A DNA stretch of 64,000 nucleotides from Actinopolymorpha alba DSM 45243. GTDB lineage: Bacteria; Actinomycetota; Actinomycetes; Propionibacteriales; Actinopolymorphaceae. This document shows, one piece after another, positions 7,660 through 16,058 of this stretch (positions are counted from its first letter, which is position 1; every line of letters starts with the position of its first letter). Under the pieces are notes generated by a model. That model had not been told where the DNA came from. It worked only from the letters and a program-made list of their open reading frames with translations, and made no database searches. A program made the position numbers and the translations under genes. The stretch lies in assembly GCF_000373925.1 (NCBI RefSeq), contig NZ_KB892731.1:78201-142200 (forward strand), given 5' to 3'.

Positions 7660-8579
7660 CGCGCGGCCTCCCGGGCGAACGGATCGGACAGGGCGTCGAC
7701 GAGCCAGCCGAGTGGCTCCTTGCCGACCACGACGGGGTTCGAGAGTACGCCGACCGCGGCGATCTCGATGTCGACCCGATCACCGGCGGCCAGCGTGAAC
7801 GACAGCTCGGGGATGATGCCGGTGCCGGTCGCGAGGAACGCACCGTCGGGGAAGGAGTCACCGCGGAAGAGGTAGCCGACGAGTTCGGGGAGGGTACGCC
7901 GCATCCGCGCGGTGGACGTCTCGCCCTTCCAGACGGGCTGGCCGTCGCGGACCACGGTGAGCCGGATGTCGAGCGCGCGGGCGTCCTCGACCTCCCAGGC
8001 GAGACGGATCCCCGCGGAGAGCGCGCAGCTGCCGGCGTAGACCTTCGCCTGTGGGAGGTAGAGCGGGTTCTCGCCCTCGATGACGCGGGAGCTCACGTCG
8101 TTGCACACGACGTACCCCACGATCTCGCCGGCGGTGTTGGCCACGACGCCGAGCTCGGGTTCGGGTACGTCGAGGCCGGAGTCGGCGCGGATCCCGATGG
8201 GCTCACCGTGGGTGACGACCCGCCAGGCGACGGACTTGAAGAACAGCTCCGGCCGCTCGGCGTCGTACACCTTCTCGTACACCGACTTCTCGGTGCTCTC
8301 CTCGACGCGCGCCTCCTTGGAGCGCTCGTACGTCACGCCGGAGGCCCACACCTCGGTACGCCCGTCGAGGGGCGGTAGCAACAGCACCGCCGTTTCGTCG
8401 AGGCCGGCTTCACCAGCCACCGCGCCGGCGGCTTCGACGCGCTGACGGATCTCGGTCAGCGGAAGCCGTAGCAGGCTCGCGATGTCGCTCACTCCGGCCA
8501 GGGGGACGACCCGGCCCTCACGACGGACACCCACCCGGACGGCACGGTCCGTGCGGTCGGCGTAGCGGACGATCTCCAC
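7656..8579 (-). CDS. Fumarylacetoacetate hydrolase family protein, likely 2-keto-3-deoxy sugar-acid dehydratase
   Basis: 307 residues with a GTG start preceded by GAGAGGGGC. The C-terminal half is the FAH fold: PEPELGVVANTAGEIVGY carries the ExE-type metal ligands, then NDVSSRVIEGENPLYLPQAKVYAG and FLATGTGIIP. FAH-family proteins hydrolyse or dehydrate beta-keto and 2-keto acids with Mg. In Caulobacter-type pathways a homologue dehydrates 2-keto-3-deoxy-xylonate/arabonate to alpha-ketoglutaric semialdehyde. Coupling to the semialdehyde dehydrogenase through an ATGA overlap supports that role here. A CATCAGATGT box lies 53 bases upstream and recurs upstream of the IlvD/Edd dehydratase at 41914-43647. 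Confidence 0.85.
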   Translation of the reverse strand: MEIVRYADRTDRAVRVGVRREGRVVPLAGVSDIASLLRLPLTEIRQRVEAAGAVAGEAGLDETAVLLLPPLDGRTEVWASGVTYERSKEARVEESTEKSVYEKVYDAERPELFFKSVAWRVVTHGEPIGIRADSGLDVPEPELGVVANTAGEIVGYVVCNDVSSRVIEGENPLYLPQAKVYAGSCALSAGIRLAWEVEDARALDIRLTVVRDGQPVWKGETSTARMRRTLPELVGYLFRGDSFPDGAFLATGTGIIPELSFTLAAGDRVDIEIAAVGVLSNPVVVGKEPLGWLVDALSDPFAREAAR

Positions 8580-8631
8580 GGGACGCCCCTCTCTGTGTCG
8601 GTTCCGGTCTCTGTCGGCCCCGGCCAGCAGT

Positions 8632-8641
8632 CATCAGATGT
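8632..8641. promoter_or_regulatory. CATCAGATGT box upstream of the FAH gene
   Basis: A CATC-A-GATG palindrome 53 bases upstream of the FAH start codon. The same ten bases occur at 43748-43757 upstream of the sugar-acid dehydratase. It is a candidate shared operator, possibly for a GntR-type regulator (inference). Confidence 0.4.
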
Positions 8642-8752
8642 TTCGTCGCCGGCGCTCAGTCTTGCAAACGAGCGTCCCACCAGGTCACCCGGGCCCTGCC
8701 GACTCCGGCCAGTTCCGGCCGGCCGGAAACGCCGGGCCTGACAGCACCGCCT

Positions 8753-9517
8753 TCAGCCGCGGTGACCCAGCCGCGTGGACAGGCTTACCGCCCCCTGCGC
8801 GACCAGTTCGGCGAGCTCACCGGCCCGTTTCCGCGACCACCGCATGGTCGGGACCGAGATGCTCATCGCGGCGACGATCCTGCCGCTCCGGTCAGCGACC
8901 GGTGCCGCGACGCAGGCCACCGCCTCGTTGGACTCGCAGAACTCCTCCGCGATGCCGCGACCACGGATCCGCGCGAGGCGGGTACGGAGTTGCTCCGGTG
9001 AGGCGATGCTCCGCTCCGTGAGCGCCGGGAGGTTCCGTCCGATCGGGAACAGCTCGTCCAGCCGGTTGTCCTCGAGTGCGGCCAGCAGCATCAGACCGAC
9101 CGCGGTGCAGTGGGCCGGAAGCCGGCGGCCGACCGCGGAGACCATGCGGACCGGATGGGTACTGTCCGCCTTCGCGACGTAGACCACGGACGAGCCGTCG
9201 AGCACCGCGACGTGGACCGTCTCGTCGCAGGCCGCCGCCACCTCGGCCGCCACGGTCTGACCTTCGCGGGTGAGGTCCATGCGTTCGGCGTACGCCGCGC
9301 CGAGGTGGAACGCCCCGACCCCGAGCCGGAAGCGGTGCGGCTGGCCCGGCACCGGCGTGAGATAGGAACGCTCGACCAGCGTGCCGACCAGCTCGTGCAC
9401 CGACGTACGCGGAAACCCCAGCTGGGCATGGATCTCGGGGATGGAAAGCTCTTCTTTGGTTCCGAAGAGTTCGAGGATGTCGAGTGCGCGCATGACCGCG
9501 GGTACTGATCTCCCCAC
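8753..9517 (-). CDS. IclR family transcriptional regulator
   Basis: 254 residues: an N-terminal winged helix (SVPAVMRALDILELFG, then FPRTSVHELVGTLVERSYL) and an IclR effector domain (GVGAFHLGAAYAERMDL, DETVHVAVLDGSSVVYVAK, PAHCTAVGLMLLAAL). The GTG at 9517 follows a run of Gs (GGGGGGA) and gives a normal IclR N-terminus; an in-frame ATG at 9538 is the alternative. The gene lies downstream of the FAH/dehydrogenase pair on the map and is divergent from the U32-like gene at 9646. A GTTCGAAATACCGAAC palindrome sits in the shared promoter region and also occurs upstream of the GH51 gene, which suggests a sugar-linked regulon (inference). Confidence 0.94.
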   Translation of the reverse strand: MGRSVPAVMRALDILELFGTKEELSIPEIHAQLGFPRTSVHELVGTLVERSYLTPVPGQPHRFRLGVGAFHLGAAYAERMDLTREGQTVAAEVAAACDETVHVAVLDGSSVVYVAKADSTHPVRMVSAVGRRLPAHCTAVGLMLLAALEDNRLDELFPIGRNLPALTERSIASPEQLRTRLARIRGRGIAEEFCESNEAVACVAAPVADRSGRIVAAMSISVPTMRWSRKRAGELAELVAQGAVSLSTRLGHRG

Positions 9518-9611
9518 GCTCCCCCCTTCGTACCGCAACGCGTACCAGGCGATGAACAGAGCTTGACGTCACGGATGGCGGCTGGACAACATGTCCGAGT
9601 ATACGAATGTC

Positions 9612-9627
9612 GTTCGAAATACCGAAC
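9612..9627. promoter_or_regulatory. GTTCGAAATACCGAAC palindrome, candidate IclR operator
   Basis: 16-bp inverted repeat (GTTCG...CGAAC) in the 128-base region between the divergent IclR and U32-like genes, immediately upstream of the latter's ribosome binding site. A 15/16 match lies at 47945-47960 upstream of the GH51 gene. Its position would allow repression of 9646 and autoregulation. Confidence 0.6.
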
Positions 9628-9645
9628 ACTCCGGAGGATGAATCC

Positions 9646-10593
9646 GTGGCCGGCACACCAGCCTCGCACCTACTGGACAACCTCCGCCTTCCACGTCGCG
9701 ACCTGGGAGAACTACCCGCGTCCAGCAAGCGATTTCCGGACGGCGTCCGCTACCGGATCGAGATCCCGAGCACCGAAGGTCCGCGCTGCCTCGCGGCCGC
9801 GCTCGAAGAAGCCGAACGACTCGATGTTCCCGTACGCCGGATCTCCCAGGGCAGCGGCGTCTTCCTGCTGACCGACGGCGAACTCGACGAGATGGTCGAG
9901 CAGGCCGACGCCGCCGGTATCGAGATCAGCCTCTTCGCCCGTCCCTGCGCCGGATGGGGTGTCTCCGCGACCGCCCGCTCGCTGGCCGGGAGCGGGTTCG
10001 CCGCGGCCGCGCACGGGCAGGACCAGGTGGCCGCCGTTCTCGACGACATCCTGCGCGCCGCCGACCACGGTGTCCGCAGCGTGCTGATCTCCGACCTCGG
10101 AGTACTCGCGGCGTTCGGCAAACTACGGGCCAGCGGCGACCTGCCCTCCGACATGCAGGCCAAGATCTCGGTGATGCTGCCGATCACCAACGCGGCCACC
10201 GCGCGGGTGCTGGAGGACCTCGGCGCCGACACGCTCAACGTCGCGACCGACCTCAGCCTGGCGCAGATCGCCGCGATCCGTTCTGCCGTTGACATTCCGC
10301 TGGACGTCTATGTCGAGGCGCCGGACAACCTGGGCGGCTTCGTACGCCATCACGAGATCCCCCAGCTCATCGAGGTCGCGGCGCCGGTGTATGTCAAGTT
10401 CGGCTTGCGCAACGCTCCCGACGTCTACCCGGCCGGGACCCACCTGGAAGCCACCACGGTCGCGTTGACTCGAGAACGTGTACGCCGGGCACGCCTTGGT
10501 CTGGATCTGCTCAGGAGGTACGGCGTCGACGAGGCGACGTCCAAGCCGCGAGCCGCCGGCCTCGCGCTGCCGGTGCGCCCGGGCGTCAGATAA
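9646..10593 (+). CDS. U32-peptidase-like TIM-barrel protein
   Basis: 315 residues. I chose GTG 9646 because GGAGG lies 8 bases before it and the operator-like palindrome lies just upstream; the frame also opens at 9607. The body looks like a TIM barrel: RSVLISDLGVLAAFG, KISVMLPITNAATARVLEDLGADTLNVATDLSLAQIAAIR, then IPLDVYVEAPDNLGGFVRHHE. This resembles the U32 collagenase-like family, whose typical members modify tRNA or rRNA or act in ubiquinone synthesis, but I do not see the Cys iron-sulfur ligands of those enzymes. It may be a sugar- or acid-metabolising aldolase-like barrel. Being divergent from the IclR gene suggests it is that regulator's target. Its function is not recognised. Confidence 0.75.
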   Translation: MAGTPASHLLDNLRLPRRDLGELPASSKRFPDGVRYRIEIPSTEGPRCLAAALEEAERLDVPVRRISQGSGVFLLTDGELDEMVEQADAAGIEISLFARPCAGWGVSATARSLAGSGFAAAAHGQDQVAAVLDDILRAADHGVRSVLISDLGVLAAFGKLRASGDLPSDMQAKISVMLPITNAATARVLEDLGADTLNVATDLSLAQIAAIRSAVDIPLDVYVEAPDNLGGFVRHHEIPQLIEVAAPVYVKFGLRNAPDVYPAGTHLEATTVALTRERVRRARLGLDLLRRYGVDEATSKPRAAGLALPVRPGVR

Positions 10594-11314
10594 CCCCGCC
10601 GTTGGCGTAGATCACCTGTCCGTTGATCCAGCGGGCCGGACCGGCGAGGAAGGCGACCACCTCGGCGATGTCAGTGGGCATTCCGAGCCGTTCCAGCGGC
10701 GCCAGGTGCGCCAACTGGTCGATCGTGCCCTGATCCTTGCCGTCCAGGAACAGCGGTGTCGCCGTGGGGCCGGGCGCCACGGCGTTCACCGTGATGTCCC
10801 GGCCACGCAACTCCCTGGCGAGGATGAGGGTGATCGCGTCCACCGCGCCCTTGGTGGCCGCGTACGCGGCGTAGGACGGCAGGGCGAGCTTGACCACCGA
10901 CGAGGAGAAGTTGATGATCGCCCCGCCGGTACGGATCCGGCGGGCCGCCTGCTGGTCGACCACGAAGGTGCCGCGGATGTTGACGCGGTGCATACGGTCG
11001 AGATCGGCCAGGTCAAGCTCCGCGAGCGGGGAGAGGAGCATGATCCCCGCCGCGTGGACAACGACGTCGACGCCGCCGTACCGCCGCTCGGTCTCGTCGA
11101 AGAGCGCGGCCACCTGGTCCTCGTCGGCGACATCGGCCTGGTAGCTGCTCGCGGTGCCGCCCTGCTTGGTGATGGACTCCACGACTTCCTCAGCACGGGC
11201 AGGGTTTCCCGCGTAGTTGACGAGAAGGCTCATCCCGTCGGTGGCGAGCCGCTCGGCGACCGCGCGGCCGATGCCACCGGAAGCCCCGGTGACGAGGGCA
11301 ACCCTCCTGGTCAT
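10586..11314 (-). CDS. SDR family oxidoreductase
   Basis: 242-residue short-chain dehydrogenase starting MTRRVALVTGASGGIGRAV. HAAG replaces NNAG, the catalytic Ser is in NFSSSVVKL, and YAAYAATKG carries YxxxK. The C-terminus GPARWINGQVIYANGGVI matches FabG-like 3-oxoacyl reductase or glucose-dehydrogenase-type members. The frame is open upstream, but ATG 11314 gives the standard N-terminus. It converges on the U32-like gene with an 8-base overlap and lies 43 bases downstream of the truncated hydrolase. Substrate unknown. Confidence 0.92.
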   Translation of the reverse strand: MTRRVALVTGASGGIGRAVAERLATDGMSLLVNYAGNPARAEEVVESITKQGGTASSYQADVADEDQVAALFDETERRYGGVDVVVHAAGIMLLSPLAELDLADLDRMHRVNIRGTFVVDQQAARRIRTGGAIINFSSSVVKLALPSYAAYAATKGAVDAITLILARELRGRDITVNAVAPGPTATPLFLDGKDQGTIDQLAHLAPLERLGMPTDIAEVVAFLAGPARWINGQVIYANGGVI

Positions 11315-11357
11315 GACGAAACTCCGATCAGGGAAAGGACTTTCGGACCGTCCCGGT

Positions 11358-11866
11358 TCAGCGGCTGAGGAAGTCGAGCAGCGCGGGGTTGACCTCGTCC
11401 GGATGAGTCCAGGCGATGTTGTGCGGCCCACCCTTCACAGTGACGAACTCGAGGTCCTTGATCAGGTGGGGCAGCCGGGCCGCGGTGCTTTCGTACGGCA
11501 GGATCCGGTCGGCGTCGCCGTGGATCAGAAGCACCGGTACGTCGATCTTGGGCAGGTCCTTCCGGAAGTCGGTGAGCCAGGTGTCCACGCAGGCGTACTC
11601 CGCGTAGGCGGACGCGGCGACCGCGACGTTGAAGCTGTTCTGCCAGGCCTGGTCGCTGATCCGGGTTCCGGCGAAGGTGTCGACGTTGTAGAAGTTGTCC
11701 AGGAAGTCCTTCATATAGGCGGGACGGTCCTTCACCACAGCCGCCTTGATCCCGTCGAACACCGACTGCTCGACCCCCTCAGGATTTTCGTCCGTCTTGA
11801 GTAGGAACGGTGGGATCGCCCCCATCAGCACCGCCTTGCGTACCCCGGCCGAGCCGTAGGTGGCTG
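11358..11866 (-). pseudogene. Truncated alpha/beta hydrolase (chloroperoxidase-like)
   Basis: From about 11861 downward the frame encodes the C-terminal 160 residues of the non-haem chloroperoxidase type of alpha/beta hydrolase: TYGSAGVRKAVLMGAIPPFLLKT, RPAYMKDFLDNFYNVD, VPVLLIHGDADRILPYE (acid residue) and GGPHNIAWTHPDEVN (catalytic His). Full-length relatives have about 275 residues. The first 110 or so, including the oxyanion region and the GxSxG nucleophile, are missing. The sequence upstream of 11866 stays open to 11978 but no longer resembles the family. The break lies next to the hairpin and repeat cluster at 11922-12374, so it is a decayed remnant and should be inactive. Confidence 0.8.
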
Positions 11867-12039
11867 CTGATCGGCGCGCCGCGTGCCCTTCTCCACCTTC
11901 GTCCGCCACCGCGGTCGTGCCATCGCACAAAGACGTGCGATCAACGGTCCGTCCTGCCCTGGCGGCTACCCCCGCCATCGCGTAACGCAGGCGGACAGCG
12001 TGGCGCGCCAGTCTCGTGATGGGCGGGCCAGCTCAGATC

Positions 12040-12079
12040 GTGGAAACTCCGTGGTGCTATAACACCCCGGAGTTTCCAC
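12040..12079. repeat. 12-bp inverted repeat hairpin
   Basis: GTGGAAACTCCG (12040-12051) pairs with 12068-12079, and an inner GGTG/CACC pair extends the structure. It lies upstream of the hydrolase remnant in the 12.0-12.4 kb non-coding region. It could be a terminator for plus-strand read-through or part of the adjacent repeat cluster. Confidence 0.6.
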
Positions 12080-12133
12080 AGTCTTCTTGAAGTGGAGCGA
12101 ATGCGAGACTCATTCGGGGGCTCATGCTCTGTG

Positions 12134-12196
12134 TCGCCACCAAGCAAGGCGAATTCAGCGTGCTTCGTGGAGAGGTACCGCGTGAGGTCGCGGCTG
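12134..12196. repeat. Degenerate inverted copy of the MITE core
   Basis: The segment CCACCAAGCAAGGCGAATTC ... CCGCGTGAGGTC resembles the reverse complement of 12283-12345 (blocks CCACCAGGCAAGGCAAATTC and CCGCGTGAGGTC). This indicates a second, decayed copy in opposite orientation. A CTGTCTC...GTACACCC segment at about 12197-12222 resembles the terminal repeat of the intact copy. The rest of 11979-12470 holds no gene. Confidence 0.5.
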
Positions 12197-12245
12197 TCTC
12201 GAATGGCGTACACCCGGATGTATCGGATAGTGAGAAGCTAGGGTT

Positions 12246-12374
12246 CTGTCTCACATTGTGTACACCCTTGGCGGACCTCACGCGGCAAGTCCCCACCTCA
12301 CTAGGCGAATTTGCCTTGCCTGGTGGGGATATGCGCCGCCTCGCACCGGAGAGGGTGTACACAATGTGAGACAG
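12246..12374. mobile_element. 129-bp MITE-like element with 22-bp perfect terminal inverted repeats
   Basis: The left arm 12246-12267 (starting CTGTCTCACATTGTG, ending TACACCC) is the exact reverse complement of the right arm 12353-12374. The 85-base interior has its own inverted repeat (CCCCACC/GGTGGGG around AGGC...GCCT). It has no coding capacity and lies in the gene-free gap between the truncated hydrolase and the DUF885 gene. The structure fits a non-autonomous miniature inverted-repeat element. No target-site duplication was confirmed. Confidence 0.65.
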
Positions 12375-12470
12375 CCGGCACCTCAGCAAGCTCAGGGCCA
12401 TCGACGAGCATGGCGGCCTCTCAAAAGCCAGCGCTGGCGGCCGCACGCGGGATATCTCGCCCGGCCTCTG

Positions 12471-14210
12471 TCAGATCTGGGTGGAGGTCCAGCGTTCGAT
12501 GACCTCGCCCAGCACTGTCAAGGGTAGGTTGCCGTGGCCGAGGACGGCATCGTGGAAGTCCCTGATCGAGAACCCCGAACCAAGCTCGCGTTCGGCTTCT
12601 GCCCGAAGGCGCCGGATCTCCAGCCGGCCGACCATGTAGCCGAGCGCCTGACCCGGCCAGCCGATGTACCGGTCAACTTCGTTCTCGATGTTCTTATGGG
12701 TAAGCGCACTGTGGTCGAGCATGTAACCGACCGCCTGGTCGCGGGTCCAGCCGCGGGCATGCAGGCCGGTGTCAACGACGAGTCGACACGCCCGCCAGAA
12801 GTCGAACGACACCATTCCCAGGCGATGCACCTCGTCGGTGTAGAGCCCCAGCTCGTCGGCGAGGCGTTCGGTGTAAAGCGCCCAGCCTTCGGTGTACGCC
12901 GTCACATGCGCGTGCCGCCGGAAGTCGCACAGCTCAGAAAGCTCATACTGCAAGGCGATCTGCGTGTGGTGGCCGGGTACCGACTCGTGGAAGGCGAGGG
13001 TCTGCGCTTCGAACCTCGGCCGGGTGTGCGGCTGGTACGTGTTGATCCAGTAGGTGCCCGGCCGCGAGCCATCCAGGGCGGGCCACTGGTAATGCCCAAG
13101 GTCGCCGTTCTCCACCTCGTGCGGCCCCATCGGCACCACCTGGCATCCCACCCGGGGCAGCCGGCCGATATACGCCGGCAGTGCTGCCTCCGCTCGCGCC
13201 AGTGCATCCCGGGCCGCCGCCGCCACCTCCTCGGAGGAACCGAAGAACAGCGCGGGATCGGTGCGCAGGCGACCGGTGATCTCGGCGAGGTCGCTGGTCC
13301 CGAAGACGCGTTCGCCGCGTTCTCTCATCTCCTCGATGAGTTCCCGTACCAGGTCGAGACCGAGTTGGTGAAGCTCGTCGATCGTGTGGTCTGTGGTCGT
13401 ATGCCCGGCTGCCAGCTGCCCATAGAGTTCGGTCCCACCGGGCAGATGCGCGATGCCGGGCTGCTCGTCTGGTCGTGCGTCGGGGAGGACCTCCGCCACC
13501 AGCACGTCGCGGTACCCCGCGAGGGCCGGGCGTACCTCGTCCCCTATCACCGCGGCGAGCTTGTCCCGCCATGCCGGTGACGCCTCACCGTCCGGATCGG
13601 GTACGCCGAGCAGCGGATCCGCCGCCAGTGGCGCCGAGAGGTATGCCGTGAGCTGGTCAACGGCGTTCACCACCAGTCGGCGTACCGGCCGGCGACCGGC
13701 GGCCCGACCGAGGCGAAGGCGCTCGGCGGCATCCTCGAGCAAGGTGGGCACCTTCGCGCAGCGTTCGAGGTAGCTGCGCGCGTCCTCCTTCGTACGCACC
13801 AGGCTGTGCGGGACGCTCACGATGATCTGCGCCGCGGCACCCGTTTGTGGAATCGGTGTCACGGTGTAGTCCGAGGCCGCAGCCTCGATGGCGAGCAGGC
13901 CGTCGGCGACCTTGCGCCGCAGGACCGCCACAGTGATCCGGCGTTCGTCGTCCAGCAGGCTCTCGTCGATCGCGGCCGCGCGGTCACGCAGGTTCGCCAG
14001 CTCCGCCTGCCGCCGCCGCGTTCCCTCGACGCTCAGGTCGGGCAGCTCCGGGGCGTACTCCGCATAGCCGATCTGGCTTGCGTACAAGGGAGACCAGGAA
14101 AGCTGACGCCGGAACATCTCATCAGCGAGGCGGTCGAGCTCGTCAGCAGCGGCGGACTCACCCGTCGCATCCGTCCCTGGCACCACGTTTCCCTCCGCCG
14201 GTTCTGACAT
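12471..14210 (-). CDS. DUF885 family protein (predicted zinc metallopeptidase)
   Basis: 579 residues, no signal peptide. The C-terminal half contains HESVPGHH, the gluzincin-like HExxxH motif conserved in DUF885, followed by TEGWALYTERLADELG with the probable third ligand Glu. The N-terminal half is helical (RQAELANLRDRAAAIDESLL). Family members are thought to be intracellular peptidases. A GGGAGC site lies upstream of ATG 14210. It follows the permease at 14231-15133 by 20 bases, as the last gene of the arabinoside transport operon. It might process peptide-linked arabinosides such as hydroxyproline-rich glycoprotein fragments, but that is only inference from context. Confidence 0.88.
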   Translation of the reverse strand: MSEPAEGNVVPGTDATGESAAADELDRLADEMFRRQLSWSPLYASQIGYAEYAPELPDLSVEGTRRRQAELANLRDRAAAIDESLLDDERRITVAVLRRKVADGLLAIEAAASDYTVTPIPQTGAAAQIIVSVPHSLVRTKEDARSYLERCAKVPTLLEDAAERLRLGRAAGRRPVRRLVVNAVDQLTAYLSAPLAADPLLGVPDPDGEASPAWRDKLAAVIGDEVRPALAGYRDVLVAEVLPDARPDEQPGIAHLPGGTELYGQLAAGHTTTDHTIDELHQLGLDLVRELIEEMRERGERVFGTSDLAEITGRLRTDPALFFGSSEEVAAAARDALARAEAALPAYIGRLPRVGCQVVPMGPHEVENGDLGHYQWPALDGSRPGTYWINTYQPHTRPRFEAQTLAFHESVPGHHTQIALQYELSELCDFRRHAHVTAYTEGWALYTERLADELGLYTDEVHRLGMVSFDFWRACRLVVDTGLHARGWTRDQAVGYMLDHSALTHKNIENEVDRYIGWPGQALGYMVGRLEIRRLRAEAERELGSGFSIRDFHDAVLGHGNLPLTVLGEVIERWTSTQI

Positions 14211-14230
14211 CGATCGTGACGCTCCCTTGA

Positions 14231-15133
14231 TCAGCTCTTGATTCCCGTGAGTGTGACGCCCTCAATGAAGTACCGCTGGAGGAAGAAGAACAACGCGATG
14301 ATCGGCGCGATGACCACCGCCGAGGCCGCCATCAGGTAACCCCACTGCGCGGTATAGACGCTCTGGAACGAGGCGAGACCGAGTGCCAAGGTGTACTTGC
14401 TCTCGTCGCTCAGGTAGAGCAGCGGTCCGAGGAAGTCGTTCCAGACGCCGATGAAGGTGAAGATCGTGACCACCACGAGCGCGGGCTTCGACAGCGGCAT
14501 GATGACCAGCCAGAAGACCCGCCATGGCGACGCGCCATCGATGTAGGCAGCCTCGTCGAGTTCGAACGGAATCGTGAGGAAGAACTGCCGTAGCAGGAAG
14601 ACGTTGAAGACGCCTCCACCCGCGCCGGCGAACCACGCCGGCACGGTGAGGGGGACGAACGTGTCGAGGGCGCCCAGCGAACGCCACATCACGAACGTCG
14701 GGATCAGGGTGACCGCGTACGGCAGCATCACGCTGGTGAGGAGCAGGGCGAACACGACGTTACGGCCGCGCCAGCGTAGCCGGGCGAAACTGAACGCCGC
14801 GACCGAGCAGGTGAGAACGGTTCCTGTGACGACGACCAGCTCAATGATCATCGTGTTGACGAAGTAGCGGAAGAACGGCTGAGCGGTGAGGGCGCCGCTG
14901 AAGTTCGCCCATTCGAAGGGATTCGGGATCCACTCCGGCGGGGCGATGAAGATCTGGTTGTCGTTCATGAGAGCACTACGGGCCAGCCACACGAACGGCA
15001 GCATGGTCGGTACCGCCCCGATGGTGAGCGCCACGTAGAGCAGCACCCGGCCCGGTCTCCACCGCCGCCCGCCGCCGCTGGTGTGGGGCGTCTTCGTGGA
15101 CGCGGCCGGCGCGGTGCTGGTCATTGTCGTCAT
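14231..15133 (-). CDS. Carbohydrate ABC transporter permease (MalG/UgpE type)
   Basis: 300 residues with six predicted membrane helices (for example VLLYVALTIGAVPTMLPFVWL, VVVTGTVLTCSVAAFSFA, ALVVVTIFTFIGVWNDFL and VVIAPIIALFFFLQRYF). The EAA loop that contacts the ATPase reads DEAAYIDGASPWRVFWLVIMPLSKPAL. The frame runs open far upstream, but ATG 15133 overlaps the stop of the partner permease by 4 bases and gives a normal N-terminus. It forms the inner-membrane channel with 15130-16047. No ATP-binding subunit is encoded nearby, so a shared MsiK-like ATPase elsewhere probably energises it. Confidence 0.94.
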   Translation of the reverse strand: MTTMTSTAPAASTKTPHTSGGGRRWRPGRVLLYVALTIGAVPTMLPFVWLARSALMNDNQIFIAPPEWIPNPFEWANFSGALTAQPFFRYFVNTMIIELVVVTGTVLTCSVAAFSFARLRWRGRNVVFALLLTSVMLPYAVTLIPTFVMWRSLGALDTFVPLTVPAWFAGAGGGVFNVFLLRQFFLTIPFELDEAAYIDGASPWRVFWLVIMPLSKPALVVVTIFTFIGVWNDFLGPLLYLSDESKYTLALGLASFQSVYTAQWGYLMAASAVVIAPIIALFFFLQRYFIEGVTLTGIKS

Positions 15134-16047
15134 CGCGCACCTGCCATCTCGTAGTAGACCCAGCGACGTGCGTTCTGGAAGAGCAGGAAGGTGACCAGCA
15201 TGATCACCATGAAGAGCACCCACGCCAGAGCGCTCGCATATCCCATCGCGCTTTCGGTGAATGCCGTGCGGTACAGGTAGTAGATGTAGAAGAGGGAGGC
15301 GTTGTTGGGGCCGCCCTGCGTCATGACGTACGCCTGGTTGAAGACCTGGAAGGTCCCGATCACGCCGGTGACGAGGTTGTAGAAGATCGTCGGCGTCATC
15401 ATCGGCAGCGTCACGTGGCGGAACCTCTGCCACGCGCCACCGCCGTCGATGGAGACCGCCTCATAGAGATGGCGCGGCACCCCCTGGAGCCCGGCCAGGA
15501 AGATCACCATGGCATTGCCGAACCCCCACGTGCTCATGATGATCAGCGAGGGCACCACCGCCTCCTCGCTGTAGAGCCATTGCGAGGTGGGCAGGCCGGC
15601 CTGCCGGAGCAGCGAGTTGAGCAGGCCGAAATCGGGGTTGAAGATCCAGATCCACAGCACCGCACTCGCGACCGCCGGCACCAGCGTCGGCAGATAGTAG
15701 ATCGTCCGCCACAGACTCAGGCCGCGTACCCGCTGGTTCAACAGCAGTGCGAGCGCGAAGCCGATGATGAGGCCGAGCGGCACGGCCCCCACCGTGTAGT
15801 AGGCCGTGACGCTGAGAGACTTCCAGAACAGCTCGTCCTTGACCATCGTCCGGTAGTTGTCCAGCCCGATGAAGGACGGCCGACCACCGATCGTCCAGTC
15901 AGTCAGGCTGAAGAAGAACGACGCGATCATCGGACCGATGGTGAAGATCAGGAAGCCGAGGATGGCCGGCATCGCCAGGATGATCCCCCAGCGGCTCTCC
16001 AGACGGCCTTGTCCTGACAGGCGGGACTTCTTCGCGGCCACGCTCAT
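15130..16047 (-). CDS. Carbohydrate ABC transporter permease (MalF/UgpA type)
   Basis: 305 residues with about six membrane helices (WGIILAMPAILGFLIFTIGPM, GLIIGFALALLLN, LVPAVASAVLWIWIF, FMVIMLVTFLLF). The EAA loop is LYEAVSIDGGGAWQRFRHVTLPMMTP. ATG 16047 has GGAGGC just upstream; the much longer open frame above it overlaps the binding-protein gene in another frame and is spurious. It starts 11 bases after the solute-binding protein stop and is coupled to the second permease by an ATGA overlap. Confidence 0.94.
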   Translation of the reverse strand: MSVAAKKSRLSGQGRLESRWGIILAMPAILGFLIFTIGPMIASFFFSLTDWTIGGRPSFIGLDNYRTMVKDELFWKSLSVTAYYTVGAVPLGLIIGFALALLLNQRVRGLSLWRTIYYLPTLVPAVASAVLWIWIFNPDFGLLNSLLRQAGLPTSQWLYSEEAVVPSLIIMSTWGFGNAMVIFLAGLQGVPRHLYEAVSIDGGGAWQRFRHVTLPMMTPTIFYNLVTGVIGTFQVFNQAYVMTQGGPNNASLFYIYYLYRTAFTESAMGYASALAWVLFMVIMLVTFLLFQNARRWVYYEMAGAR

Positions 16048-16058
16048 GCCTCCGGATG

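Noticed and set aside
12120..12375. CRISPR-like repeats
   Set aside because: The repeats are two inverted copies with one spacer-like gap, not regularly spaced direct repeats, and there are no cas genes.
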